From the NCBI GenBank assembly GCA_016906335.1, contig JADEYG010000007.1:897001-961000 (forward strand): DNA of 64,000 nucleotides, read 5' to 3'. A program made the position numbers and the translations under genes. Source of the DNA: Novakomyces olei. Taxonomy: Eukaryota > Ascomycota > Novakomycetes > Novakomycetales > Novakomycetaceae. Positions 33,305 to 45,369 of this stretch are shown piece by piece; positions within the stretch are counted from its first letter, which is position 1, and each line of letters opens with the position of its first letter. The notes beneath the pieces were generated by a model. That model saw only the letters and a program-made list of their open reading frames with translations. It did no database searches and was not told the origin of the DNA.

Positions 33305-35794
33305 TCAAAGATCCCAAGCTACTCCGGCGAGTCCTGAAAGCAGCATGTAATACCACGCGAGACTGGCGCCATCGTCAATAAATGCTGATGTTCCCTGCGG
33401 CCCCATTTTTTTCTCAGCCTGTTGCAGTAAACTGTAAGCCTCCTGAGGTCTAGAAATTCCGAGGTTTGTGATGAGTACGGACCACCAGCCGTGCATGACC
33501 TCGGGCAAAAGACGTCCCTTTGTCTTTTCAACAATAATAGCCCATTCACGCTCTACGTATCCCTTATTACGCATATATACGGAGACAGGAAGGAGTGGAA
33601 GCATATGGATCCCGTGTATGAACTCTGTATTGATACCGAAATAAGTGGCATAATCAATCTTGTTCATAAATCGTATACCACAAACCATATTACGACGGTA
33701 AAACGCCTCCGGGAAGAACCGTTCCGGCCGAGCATAATCGAGTTGGTAATAAATCTGATTGCTGTGTTGCAGTATGGCCAATTGCACGGCCGCACGTGCC
33801 TCTATAACTGTGTCGCCCACGACTTGGCCCCACAGTTTTTGAGCGTAGACTGACATGTAATCTTCAGAGCTGGATTCCTGGTCTTTTCCATCGCCCGACT
33901 GTGTGATGCCCTGGGCCCACGAATGGCCGTTGTACCAGTCAAAGGACCTGGAGGCAGGAAAAGCAGTGTCTGTCTCTGATATATTAGCATAATCACGAAG
34001 TAATAGAGAGATCCATGGCCGGCAGACTTGAGCAAGAGCAGGGTCCAGTCTCACTGCAATTGCTGCGGCATAGACATAATATCCAAAGTGGAAATGATGG
34101 TCATTGTAAATGCCATTGCCGAAATCTGCACCAGGATCGTGCATGCCCTGCGTAGAGACAATCCCCCTGAACCTGTCGTCATACACAAGTGGACTATTGT
34201 CCGATTTATTAGCGGACAAGAGAGCAAACTCATGTCTCAAGGCTTCCATGGCCGACTGGTAAAGATCATTCAGGCCGACCGCGTGAGCCAACTGGCAAAG
34301 CTGTGCGAACCTCGCCAGTACTTTACCGGAAAAGTACCAACTGTGCCTGTTGCAAATCCCCCCACCGCCACTGGGGATTTTTAGTTCTATGCTGACCATC
34401 CGCCGAACATCTTGATAGGCGTTTTTTATATCGTCAACGCCCTCTGTCTCCCTGGCCGGGTCAGTTTGGTTTGCGGGACCAAAGCTGAGCGCGGAGGGCA
34501 CTGTGTGTTCAAAGGACCAGACATTGCCACTGATGCCACGGCCGTACCCAGAGGTGGGGGTAAACAGCTGCAGATCTGTTTGCTTTGCCCCCACCAGAGA
34601 CGGGGTCTGGTGGGGTAAAGCAAAGAGCAAAAGAGGCCTTGATGCATCACGCAAGGGCCCGGCAGCCGTCCAATTAAACTCGTAGGCAGCACGTGATCCA
34701 TGGACCCGGCCGGTAAGTTTGCAGCCGGCCGGATAAACGCCTGCGTGCTGATCGTAAACGGATTCAACATTGGGATTGTCCTTTGGCACTTTGGCAAACT
34801 GCACAAGACCAGAGAACCCAGATCCCTGCATTAACAGGCGCGAGCCTTGGCTAATGGCGAATTTGGGAGCAGGACGGCCATCCTCGCTAATGACGTACAC
34901 GACACAGATCTCTCCACTATTTAAACGGACACGGTACTTGTTACCGGACTGAGAGGCGGACCAGGGCAAATTCTCGAGGGACAGGATAGCGTGAGAGGTG
35001 ACAAGGACAGGTGTCAGATTGGAATACGTGGCAGAGGCAAAAGCCTGGCCCTGTACGAGGGTGAAATCAATACCCCCTCTGCCAATCTGCCATTTGGCAG
35101 AGACGGCAAACTGATCAACAGCTGCCACCTGCAGCCGGCCAAGATCGTGCTCAGCCTCGGCGGCAGAAAACCCCAGCATATTCCGTCCATTTGGCATAAA
35201 GCAGTATTGCGGATCGCCCTTACTGTCGTAACCCACAGTTTGGTCCTCCTTGTCGCTATGGCAAAAAGCAAGCGAGGGCAGAAACGTGTTGCCCGGATCA
35301 CGGCTCCAAAAAACCCTGTACGGCCCAAGAAAGGCGCACTGGTTACGGTCGGCGAGCAGTAAATTTATATAAAACTTGTTTGTCTCCAGAGGCCGAGCGC
35401 TGCTGAGCCAAGCCTCGTCGTGGAAGATGGGCGTCGGGTGCCGTTCGCGCTGAAGGTTAAAAGCCCGGCAGAAAGTCTCGGGAGTATCGACCGGGAGTGT
35501 AGGCTTAAAAATGTCGTCACAGTCCAGTTGAGCATTAGCTAAAGACGCGTCGCTAGAGTCTGTATAGTATGACATCCTCTCTACACTCGGCTGTGCCGGC
35601 TCTTCCAGCTTCGACTCCGTCTTGAGCATAGTCTGATTCTGGCCGGGGTAGTGGGAAAAGTGTTCAGCGTGCAGTCCCGCTTTGGCCTTTCGCCAGATTC
35701 GCGCCATTGTGCCCTCTGTCGGCGACGGCTTCGTGGCCCGTGGAACTTCAGGCGGAGTCTTATGCATAATTTCAGGCATAATATTTTCGCTCAT
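33305..35794 (-). CDS. GH81 endo-1,3-beta-glucanase, cytosolic type
   Basis: Endo-beta-1,3-glucanase of 829 residues in one exon, related to yeast Eng1 and Eng2/Acf2. There is no signal peptide (MSENIMPEIMHKTPPE). It therefore resembles the intracellular Eng2/Acf2 branch, used for example in actin-linked processes and spore-wall lysis. The N-terminal beta-sandwich begins at SARPLETNKFYINLLLADR. Active-site motifs are complete: GIYNDHHFHFGYYVYAAA with the conserved Asp, SFDWYNGHSWAQGI, and GDGKDQESSSEDY with both conserved Glu. Then comes EFIHGIHMLPLLP. The final GH81 element is DDGASLAWYYML. It faces the divergent secreted paralogue across the tRNA and thiolase genes. Confidence 0.95.
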   Translation of the reverse strand: MSENIMPEIMHKTPPEVPRATKPSPTEGTMARIWRKAKAGLHAEHFSHYPGQNQTMLKTESKLEEPAQPSVERMSYYTDSSDASLANAQLDCDDIFKPTLPVDTPETFCRAFNLQRERHPTPIFHDEAWLSSARPLETNKFYINLLLADRNQCAFLGPYRVFWSRDPGNTFLPSLAFCHSDKEDQTVGYDSKGDPQYCFMPNGRNMLGFSAAEAEHDLGRLQVAAVDQFAVSAKWQIGRGGIDFTLVQGQAFASATYSNLTPVLVTSHAILSLENLPWSASQSGNKYRVRLNSGEICVVYVISEDGRPAPKFAISQGSRLLMQGSGFSGLVQFAKVPKDNPNVESVYDQHAGVYPAGCKLTGRVHGSRAAYEFNWTAAGPLRDASRPLLLFALPHQTPSLVGAKQTDLQLFTPTSGYGRGISGNVWSFEHTVPSALSFGPANQTDPARETEGVDDIKNAYQDVRRMVSIELKIPSGGGGICNRHSWYFSGKVLARFAQLCQLAHAVGLNDLYQSAMEALRHEFALLSANKSDNSPLVYDDRFRGIVSTQGMHDPGADFGNGIYNDHHFHFGYYVYAAAIAVRLDPALAQVCRPWISLLLRDYANISETDTAFPASRSFDWYNGHSWAQGITQSGDGKDQESSSEDYMSVYAQKLWGQVVGDTVIEARAAVQLAILQHSNQIYYQLDYARPERFFPEAFYRRNMVCGIRFMNKIDYATYFGINTEFIHGIHMLPLLPVSVYMRNKGYVEREWAIIVEKTKGRLLPEVMHGWWSVLITNLGISRPQEAYSLLQQAEKKMGPQGTSAFIDDGASLAWYYMLLSGLAGVAWDL

Positions 35795-36433
35795 TTTTTA
35801 CTGCCACAGGCGTAGAGCACTCAGTAGCAGACATTGGTGCTTTTATTCTCTTCGCTGTCCATTAGCTCACACTGCTTTACCAGATCTGCAGTGCCGTACA
35901 TTATAATCACGACTGTCTCACCGCGATTTAACCTTGTGACTCTAATTTAGGGTATTGCGGGAATATACGATAAGCCTGCACATGAGATGTATTGGTCTGT
36001 TATAACTTTTATTTAACTCATACTCATTTGCCAAATTACTGTCTTTACATGGATAATTCTGTCTCTACTTTACTTTCTGAAATCTCTTCTGAATTCTATA
36101 TTCTGTCTTTACCAGATCTATGTTTATATTTAATATATTGAATAATATATATATATCTCTCTAATCGCGCCTCTAAGCTTTGGGGGACCTTTATCGTTCG
36201 TTTCTACAGTCACATTGTTAATATCAATCAACCGTTCGAACTTTAAATATCACTTTAATAATTTATCAAGATGCATAATGTGTGTGAGCTATACGTCAGA
36301 GCTATATAATACGTGTGAGCTATAATACGCGTTGGTCATGTTTTACATATAATTAGAACGAGATCAGCGATGCATTACCATCGACAACTATAAAATCACG
36401 CAAAAACAATAAACCCAATTACGCTTGTAAACG
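35795..36433 (-). other. AT-rich intergenic region
   Basis: This 0.64 kb spacer separates the GH81 start from the RhoGEF stop codon. It is AT-rich with a short TA run near 36145. I see no gene, RNA or notable repeat. Confidence 0.5.
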
Positions 36434-39400
36434 CTAAGCAATTCCAAGCTGCAGTTTCAATTCTGCTACACGTTTGTTTAGCCGTTTCTGCTCGGCAAAC
36501 AGCTTCTCTAGTGTAACGCGTCCCGACGCGTCAGACACTAGCGACAAGAGTTGATCATTGATTGTCTGCCGTTAGCCAAGGACGAGATTGCTCATGCATT
36601 CGATAGCATGAAATTAAACAAAATATAGTAATCAAAATAAACACTCTAGTGGGAAGTAAACGACCAATTAAGAGATTAATCAAAATTAGAAAAGACTCAA
36701 AATTTGACAGGAATCCATGTCAACAAAGACAATTATTACCTCGTATAAAACCTCCATTTCCTCTGACAAATCTTCGTATAGCGAAATAAAAGGATTGGGT
36801 ACAGGCGCAATATCCAGCACATTTGTAATGTTCGATGGCCCAAGTCGCTCTGCCGGCTCTGCCGATGGTTGTGTAACCTGTCTTGCCTCCAAAAACGGTT
36901 CGCTCGGCAGTAACTGCCGCGATAGATTAGACATAGACCGTTTTGCACTTTTCGGCGAAGGCGAAGGCAAAGGCAAAAGCAACGTGTTGGACGACGGCTC
37001 CGGCAGCACTTTGTTCAAGTCCTGGAAACTATAAGATCGAGGCATACTTGCCAAGGGAGCTACCTGCGCCGGGTCAGGTAGAGATTCACCGTAGCTGCTC
37101 GTAGACGAGCCTGAGCGCGATAATACTATATCAGGTCTTTCTATCAGCAAATTCATCAAGTTTATCTCAACAGCATCAGTAAGACCGAGTGCTTCAAAAC
37201 ACATGGAAAGAAGTAGATCGCGCTTGCTTGCCGGCACTTTTGAGCTGAGAGAGTTTATGGATTCGGCCGTCAGTTCGATCATACGCGCTGTCTCTGATGG
37301 GATGAGCTGTAACGCTAATTTTAATTTGTTTGTTTGTGCATCAGATAAATGTGGCACGCCTGGGGATTAGTTTAAAAAGACAAAGAAAAAATCTAAAGAA
37401 TAACACAAAAAGGACGCAACGACGGAAGAATAACGGAGAATAAAATTAGAAAAAGGCTCCACATACTCGCACGAATTTCAGGCTCCAAGCTATCAACACC
37501 CAAATCAAACTTGCATTGTTTTGCAATCACTCGGCTCAAGAATATGACAAAAGAGTCCAAGACTACGGAGGGCGGGCTACCAACAAGGGCATAGTCTCTT
37601 TGCGGGTCCTTGGCTATAGCGTTGCAAAGCTGCAAACTAGCATCTTGGTCATTTGCGGTTGCTCCAGACCAATCAAAATCTCAGATTAGCACTACAAAAA
37701 GTCAATATTTCAATATTCACTTACCGTGCATCTCGAGGAAAGAAGTCAAGTAGGTGCGTAAGCATATTACTGCTTTCTCAGTGCGCCTTACAAGCGTGAA
37801 GTCAGTGTAAGCCAGACCGGGTGTACTTGTCTCGATGGAGAAAGTAGGCGAAGGTGAGCGCGAGTCTCTCCGTTGAGTGGGTGAAGGCAAAAAGGCCGAT
37901 AAACGTTTTACTGGCGAAGACGGCCCATTAAAGGGAACCTTGCCACCGTCTCCGTCCCTCAATAACTGTAGTAATTTATCATTCCATTTTTTGGAGCGCT
38001 CATTGTTGAACAACGAGCCAGGACTGAATATTGTCGACAGTATTTTCAAAACTATACGGGTCAGTCTTTATTCAAAAGTAAAATACTAGGAAACAACTAG
38101 GCAATCAAATCAATAGCAAATAAGCGAAACGAATTAACAAGAGTTATTAAAATTATTTAAATAAAGGGGTAAAAAGGAAAAAATAATAAGTTAATAAAGG
38201 GAAAAAAATTAAAATGAAAGTCAGGTATTGTAAATTAATTTGTTTAGCCATATTGATTAAACTTCATATCGCTCAAAATCGACTCACTTTCTTGATGTAG
38301 CAGATCGCCCATACGCTCGCTATCGATAAAGGTTGTACTAGGCTGTGGAATATGAGCATTTTCGATAGCGATACTCAGTGTATCAGCGTCGAGATGGTGG
38401 CACACAAGGAAAATAGTATTCTGCCTACTGTTCACCAGCGCAGAAAGAATATCATCCGTAGGATCGATCAGCACTGTGAACTGCGGTTTCGTTAGTCCAT
38501 CATCTTCATCCTCTATATCACTAAAAGTCTGATGTGCGATAAAATAAGTCCTTGGGTCTCGTGCGACTGTGGTGATGGTAGAATTTGGGTGTGAATGTAC
38601 TGCTTCAGCACGCCAAAACGCTTCAGCAAAAGAATTCAATAATTCTGGTGCGTCTAGTACAAATCTTGCACATCCTAATCCCAGAATCTGGTTCTTTTGA
38701 GAGTGCAACCACAGATTATCGCCGCCATTATCGGAATGAAAAGCTTGCAGGCCGCTTATATCGTGATATTCTATAAAAGAAGCAAAGCGTATAGAATTCC
38801 GTCTGCGTCCAACAGTAGTGCCTGACAACGACGATGGCTTAGAGCTTATTAGCGGCGCAAAGGCTGTATCTTTCCGTCGCTTTAAAACGCATAAATAATC
38901 ATTAAAAAGTAGGAGAGTTAAATGGCCATATGAGCTTATTGTTTCCTCAACGTCTATTGCGCTAAGCAAAGTACGCGAGCTGGAAACTAACTCTGGTGGG
39001 AAATCCGTGACTGTAGAGGTAAGGAAGAAAAATATGCTCGATCTTTCACCTGCACCCATTTCCTGCATTTGCGCAATGCTGCGTACGGCGACTAGCGCGC
39101 TTTTGCAAAGGGGCATCATGTCTGAATTTTGAGAGAGGTTTCTCTTAATGTCTAGGTTCTCGTCAGTTTCTTTTTGGAAAAAATCAAGAGTTTATTCTTT
39201 TTATTTGTGTATTGAAGGACGAGGAAAAAGAAAAGAAAAAGAAAAGAATGGCTTTGCTTACTCTCAAAGAACAATGAGTAACGCGGAATACGTTGCACTG
39301 GCTCCATAATAAGCTCTCTAAGGCTGACGTGGAGCTGAGATCCCTTTTTCCGGCCATCACAGAATCTTTTCATCTTTTTATTGTTAAAGCAAGCCTTAAG

Positions 39401-40620
39401 TACCTGTTCAAAGAGGAGACTTTGCTCCAGGTACTTTGAGTATGGGACTTTGAACGATTCAAACTATTGGATTTGTCAGTATGAATAAGATACATTGTAC
39501 TCACGTATTCCTTGCACACGGTCAGAGCACGGTCGTCTGTAAGACAATTCTGCAAGGCATCAAGAAAAGACTGATTGAGCTCTAAAATCTCAGATATAAC
39601 AACGGGGAAAAGGCTGTTCAACTCATAGACGCTCAGCATGGCCGTCTTTGTAGATCGCACACTTTCACGCAGCGGCACTGCATAATCCTGGACGAGATGG
39701 TTCAACTTCCTCACATAGTTTGCCTCTGTAACTATTAGCTCTTCAACAAACTCGTGCACCCGCTCAGCCGCATCTTCGTCCGGAGAGCCTTTAGACAGTT
39801 TCCTTGAATGCCCTCTGTGCACTTGGCCGACTCCCGAATTCTCGCAGGAATATCCCAGCTCTTTCAAAAGCTGCAAAATTATAGGCGGACTTGTATCACT
39901 TTCCTGCCGTAGAACAGCAAAAGCAGCGTATCTTGTAGCCCGGCTCTCATAATACTCGAAAAGCTTTGCCGTTACCCTTCTTTGTTTCCTGTACATACAC
40001 ATATGGCGTACAATTTCAGCAGCCCGGGAAAGAGCAACAGCACTTTTCCCATGGCGGCCCAAGTAGTAAGCAACTGCTATAGCCAAAGCGCCAAATTGTT
40101 CACGTAAATTTTGTGGCAGCAATCCTACTGCCGCTGTGAAAGGCGCCTGCGCTTCGATACCGAGCGGAGATATCGCTTTCTGCCCAAGACGCGATACAAT
40201 AAAAGCGTGAATTGTGCCATCATCATCCTGCTTGATTGTAACATGTATATGGCCGAGATCAGAGTCAGTTGCATAGTAGTGAACGTGGCCTACCAATTAG
40301 AAAAAGATACAAAGCTGTAGCGGCAAACGATTAAAGCGAAAAACAAAAGAGAAAACGTCTATTAGTTTTTAACCTGAACTATATGCAATCGTGTTCGATG
40401 CTAGAATACCTTCATAAAACCCGCGCACCCTTTCAAAGAGCCGTGGAAGTGTCTGCTTTGGTGTAGCGTCCATTAGCCCATCAAACTCGCGTGGCTCTGT
40501 TGCCATGGTAGAATTTGTCCTTTCTGAGGCTGTATCAGTGCGGTCGAAAAGGCGATTACCACGGACCGGCCGTGGTAATTCGCCACGGCCTGGTGAGAGC
40601 GAGGCGACAGACAAAGGCAT
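36434..40620 (-). CDS. Dbl-family Rho guanine nucleotide exchange factor (RhoGEF)
   Basis: Eight exons (40374-40620, 39505-40289, 39262-39433, 38288-39169, 37725-38051, 37467-37679, 36740-37359, 36434-36565) join in phase to 1125 residues. The DH domain spans about residues 235-395. It starts at ERVHEFVEELIVTEANYV and has LNSLFPVVISEILELNQSF. The diagnostic third conserved region is LHVSLRELIMEPVQRIPRY. A PH-like region follows (SSYGHLTLLLFNDYLCVLKR). The first 200 residues resemble no domain I know. After the PH region come a helical section (residues about 740-960), a Ser/Pro-rich linker and a C-terminal coiled coil (LEKLFAEQKRLNKRVAELKL). The helical part might be a diverged RhoGAP-like fold, but I cannot see a catalytic Arg finger. 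It likely activates a Rho GTPase in polarity or cytokinesis. Confidence 0.85.
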
Positions 40621-41504
40621 TTATTTCCAGCCTACCACGCTCATTGTCTTTGTTTATTTAGGGCCGTTGCTATCGCGCCCCAGTGTTACTTGAATATCGT
40701 GTTTCGAGCTATACGCGTTGCTGGGTAAGATATGTCATACAGTAACTGGAACTGTATACATGTATAATATGGGATATGTTTTATTATGGGGCACTCGCTC
40801 AATTAACGACTTTAAATTGATTTGAACGAGACACCTTGGGAAGATTAATTGTCGATGTGCGGTATATTTTGTTTGAGATCCGAGGTATCTAGTCAGGAAA
40901 CCAATCATTTTAATCCGCGATATATAGAGCGATATATTAAAACAAAAAGTTGACGTTTTTAATTCTGTAAGCATGATAAGCATGCTTGGAATACTTTTAT
41001 ACATTTAGCTGCCAAAAGCAGCTGAGTTTATGTTTAAGATAAAATCAATGTCAATTGTAGGCGTTCCGGCTTGTAGAGTTGTCGGGACAGCTGGTCCGTG
41101 AAGAATTTTATGTGCCAAAGCCATTGTGCCATAAACATATAAAACAGTTTTCCTGCTGTAAAACAAACTGAATATAATTGTGGATTATTAGGTCTGAACA
41201 AGGTGATACACACAATCGCCACGTAGACTTGCCAATACCCCAATCAAATTATAGCAACAATTTTTATACATCCAGTCGTGTTCTCTTACCAAAAACTCAG
41301 CAAAGAGTAACATCAAATTAAAACAATTAATCGCATTAATCGCACAAGAAGCCTCGCGTACCACGAATATTAGACTATTTGATTAATTATAATTATATTA
41401 ATTTAATATTAGCATCAGCGCGCAGACGTATCAATGTGCACAAAGGCATGACGCCGCAATAGCCAACTTTTGTCTTTGCAAAATGTGACAAATCACCTGC
41501 GGTA
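40621..41504 (+). other. Divergent promoter region between RhoGEF and POLI
   Basis: This 0.88 kb AT-rich head-to-head spacer has only short unsupported open frames. No RNA gene or repeat array was found. Confidence 0.5.
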
Positions 41505-43358
41505 ATGAATCGGTGCATTATTGCTCTTGATCTTGATTTTTTCTATGGACAGGTGGAACAATTGAGCGATCCGCGTTTGGTCAATGTGCCGTTTGCTGTT
41601 CAGCAAAAGCATATCATTGTCACCTGTAATTACCTGGCTCGGGATCGCAATGTTCGTAAATTGCAGCTTCTAACGGAAGCAAAGAAATTGTGCCCTGAGT
41701 TAGTAGTTGTAAATGGAGAAGATATTTCGCGTTACCGTACAGCGTCACGCGAGATATTCCATCTTTTACAACAAGAGCTTGGCCCACGAGTGCCTATTGA
41801 ACGACTGGGACTGGACGAGTTTTTCCTCGACGTGACTGCCGTTTGTAGGAGCTTGGCAAGTAGCGACGAAGGCAAATTGGACCTTGGTCAAAACCTGTGG
41901 ACTCATCTCGATCAGACTTGGGGAGAAGGAGACGTGAGTGGGGGCCGTTCAAGGAGGGGAAGCCTTAGTGAGACCGATCAAACTGACGGCAATTATGATG
42001 CAGATTTGCCCGAAAAGCCAGTTTCCAGACAGGAAGATGATCAGAGGATGGATGCATTTGTATTGGGAAGCGCCATAGACGCCGACTACTCCAAGGCAGG
42101 GGCCTTGGCAAGGGCCATACGCAAAATGGTCCGTAAAAGCCTTGGCTTCACGATGTGTGCTGGTATTTGCCACAATAAATTATTGGCAAAGCTAGCATGT
42201 GGTTTTCATAAACCTAATTGCCAAACTCTTTTGCTAGCAGACGCGGTAAATACGATACTGCAGGACACTGCGGTCAAACGCCTCAATGGATTCGGAGCTA
42301 AAAGTCTCAAAGTCCTCTATGAAAGGCTATTGGGTCCGGCTGACCGGGGTGCGCATGTTCTTGTTGATATTTTTGATGAGCAGGATTCGAAACCAATGTC
42401 TAAAGAAAGACATGAAGTAATACAGAGCTATACTACAGAGCTTACAATAGGCCGTGTTCGAAGCGAGACAAGTATGCACGATTTTTGCTCTTGGTTTGGA
42501 GATAAAAAGGGCCACGAGCTATGGTATCTGCTCGAGGGAATAGACGAGTCACCGGTTGTTCATGCTCCACCTTTTGCCAGTACTGTATCCGTAGAAGATT
42601 CCTTTCGGCATTGCTCTACAATTGGCGAAGCAAGAGAACGCTTGTTCGACTTGTGCAAAGCATTTATTATTCGAATAGGTCAAGAACTGACGAGCAAAGC
42701 GGATGGAGACGCGGAAGCAGATCAAGAATCAAATTCGATTTCTGTCGAAACTGTTCATAATAGTTCTCCTGCTATTTCCTCAAACTGGGCCAGGTACCCA
42801 CAAAAGTGTCGGCTTACTGTACGGACCCGTGACCCTACACTATCAGAGGAACGGCAGTGGTTTGCCCGTCGGCGGAGCTGCTCTTTACCTATGCCGGCCG
42901 ATGTTTTTGTCAGGTCACTACCCGTCTCTAAAAGAGCTCAGATTCTTTTACAAGGCCCTGTTATGCGATGCTTTCGGCGATTAGTCTCAGAGCCTTTTGA
43001 TATATCTTTGTTTAATATTGCTGGCACTTCAATGTCGCTTGAACCACCATACTTTATAGCAGCTGCTTTCACTTCACGCGATAGCAAAGCAGGCGCTATC
43101 ACCTCATTTTCAAAGCCAAATGGAATTGCTGTGGATGTATGGGAAAGTTTACCGCAAAGTATCAAACATGAACTGACAAGAGATCGCGATATTGCCGCTC
43201 TTAACGGGGCAGACATAAAAGACAATGAAGGAGACAATTGCAGTGGGGATAGCGGTACAAGTGAGGCGGATGACGCGGAGTTCGTAAAGTGTCGGGGTTG
43301 TGGATTGCGAATTGAGAGGTACCAGCAAGAGTTTCACAACCAGCTGCACCGTCATTGA
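41505..43358 (+). CDS. POLI: DNA polymerase iota-type Y-family polymerase with C-terminal zinc finger
   Basis: Translesion polymerase of 617 residues in one exon. The catalytic core starts with IALDLDFFYGQVEQL, carrying the metal-binding Asp. It continues with VTCNYLARDRNVRKLQ, CPELVVVNGEDISRYR and ERLGLDEFFLDVT. These match Pol iota (VNGEDLTRYR and LGFDENFVD in human) rather than Pol eta. The thumb HhH region holds SLGFTMCAGICHNKLLAKLA, and the little finger ends near residue 560. The last 22 residues form a C-x2-C-x11-H-x3-H finger (KCRGCGLRI then EFHNQLHRH), the spacing of the Pol eta ubiquitin-binding UBZ. Human Pol iota uses UBM motifs instead. The key Asp of the Pol eta UBZ is Gln here. 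Confidence 0.9.
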   Translation: MNRCIIALDLDFFYGQVEQLSDPRLVNVPFAVQQKHIIVTCNYLARDRNVRKLQLLTEAKKLCPELVVVNGEDISRYRTASREIFHLLQQELGPRVPIERLGLDEFFLDVTAVCRSLASSDEGKLDLGQNLWTHLDQTWGEGDVSGGRSRRGSLSETDQTDGNYDADLPEKPVSRQEDDQRMDAFVLGSAIDADYSKAGALARAIRKMVRKSLGFTMCAGICHNKLLAKLACGFHKPNCQTLLLADAVNTILQDTAVKRLNGFGAKSLKVLYERLLGPADRGAHVLVDIFDEQDSKPMSKERHEVIQSYTTELTIGRVRSETSMHDFCSWFGDKKGHELWYLLEGIDESPVVHAPPFASTVSVEDSFRHCSTIGEARERLFDLCKAFIIRIGQELTSKADGDAEADQESNSISVETVHNSSPAISSNWARYPQKCRLTVRTRDPTLSEERQWFARRRSCSLPMPADVFVRSLPVSKRAQILLQGPVMRCFRRLVSEPFDISLFNIAGTSMSLEPPYFIAAAFTSRDSKAGAITSFSKPNGIAVDVWESLPQSIKHELTRDRDIAALNGADIKDNEGDNCSGDSGTSEADDAEFVKCRGCGLRIERYQQEFHNQLHRH

Positions 43359-43640
43359 TGCCATCTATAGCCGGTTCAAGGCAATTATATGTTTTCTTTT
43401 GTAATTATTTAAGACTAGACTGTGGATAAATTGGCTTGATATTGGTATTTCTGGCGATTGGAGTGCAAATGAGTAATGCCTTGATTTGTGCTATTGAGCT
43501 TTACTTTTGCATTAGTGTCACTTTGAGTTTGGAGTAGTAGTAGACAGCGTACTGTACAAGTTCAGTATAAAAGTCAGGTTAATCAGGGTGTACAGGCGTT
43601 TCAATTACGGTGTATTATAATTATACGAAAATAATTCCAA

Positions 43641-43950
<310 letters not shown>

Positions 43951-44035
43951 ATAAATTAATAAATAAATAATAGTTAATTAATTAGTGATATGCTGAATCG
44001 CTATCGTCACGGTCCTTTCAGCCAAGCCTAAGCAG

Positions 44036-45369
44036 ATGGACGCGACGCCTTTGTTGGTAAACGTGGGCTATATTGACGAATATCAACTATTACAGATTCC
44101 AGAAGAATTGGTGCAAGACTTGGAATCTGGTTCCCAGTAACGTTGCTCTCGCTTATTTATTTTCATTTTGCTATTCCAGTCTTTGTGCTCTCAACTTCTA
44201 ATCTTTGGAAAGAATAGTACTAAAAGGCGGTCGCCAAGACGGTCAGGATGGAACGGTACTCTGCACGCGCGAGAAAACTTATAGACTGCGCGATATAGTA
44301 CAGTCAAATGCATTATTGCTGGCTTCTCCCCGTCAAAATGGCCTTTTGATGCGTGGGATTGGACGCGCGTATTTGGAGCTCGAAGATCCAGTAGGGACGC
44401 GTCTTGATGTCTTAAAGGTTTTGCCTGTTTACGAAGGAGCCATTAGTGATCGGACGCGTAATACAATAACACGAACGTTGCTATATGATGCGCTACCAGC
44501 GTCGGCTCGAGAAATCGACAATGCTCTGCGGCAGCACTGTATTGCAGAGTTTGAGGATGGTAAGATGAAGCGGCACGTAGAGTACTGCTGCAAATGATTT
44601 CGCCGTCCAATTGAGCTCAAGTACCAAATAAAATTTCAACCAAAGGGATCTGATTTCTGGAAGAGCATTTATCTGCTTTGTTTCAAGCTCATAACGATCA
44701 ATTTTAATCATTTTAATTTAAATTTACACTAACGTATCAGAGAGTCTATGGGTTATAAGCGACAATTGCACGAGTGAATGCTTACAGAATATTGTACTGT
44801 CACTGTGTGCCGCTCAACTCTCTCTATCCGCTTTCACATTAGAAAGCGTATTGGCTGCCTGCAAGGACAGTGAAGAATCGCCTGCTGTTTTACGTGCAGT
44901 AGTATCATACTTTTCGCAGACAAATAGTCCCAAAGGTATAAGCCCATCACTTGCGCTTGACACGCTGCGTATTAGCAGTTGGACAGGTATCCGGCTGCTC
45001 AAAATTCGATGCCGCTCCTCTCCATCAGTTGGAATAGACGAGTTTATGGATGAATGGCGAAGACAATTGCCTCCGCCTTTAAGGGACGAAATCAAGCTAG
45101 AAATGGTCCAGTTGAGTGGACAGTACCTCGTCGATTCAAGTGGGAAAGTGATCTACTTTCCCACCACAGCACTGCCCAACGAAGCATCAGCCCGTTACGC
45201 ATTTCTATTCCGAAAATGTGAAAAATGGCTGCTCAGTGATCTGTGGCCATACGTCTCTGACTTAGGGCCTACAAGAGCCCGTGCTGAGGCTTTAATGTTA
45301 AAATACGTAAGAAAACATTCGGAACATGGCCGACAGTACGTGACGGCTCGTAGCAAATGGGTACATTAG
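44036..45369 (+). CDS. DCC1: Sister chromatid cohesion protein Dcc1
   Basis: Subunit of the alternative clamp loader CTF18-RFC, which loads PCNA for cohesion and checkpoint signalling and binds Pol epsilon. Three exons (44036-44136, 44213-44559, 44741-45369) give 358 residues (yeast 380, human 393). The N-terminus has LLQIPEELVQDLESGSQIV. TVLCTREKTYRLRDIVQSN and NALLLASP correspond to the human CSKDKTYDLK..SNMLL block. The central winged helices contain ITRTLLYDALPASAREIDNAL. The C-terminal winged helix shows FRKCEKWLLSDLWPYVSDL, equivalent to REKWTEEDIAPYIQDL in human DSCC1, then LKYVRKHSEHGRQYVTAR. Splice phases agree, and the first two introns carry CTAAT or CTAAC branch sites. Confidence 0.88.

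Noticed and set aside
36434-38051. A separate gene downstream of the RhoGEF
   Set aside because: A GTGAGT donor at 38287 and an acceptor at 38052 join the two parts in phase, so the stop seen at 38244 lies in an intron.
40735-41243. Two short minus-strand frames between RhoGEF and POLI
   Set aside because: They lie in an AT-rich divergent promoter, with no splice support and no family similarity.
41505-43358. DNA polymerase eta or kappa
   Set aside because: The NGEDISRYR and RLGLDEFF motifs are of the Pol iota type, and no kappa-type zinc knuckles are present.
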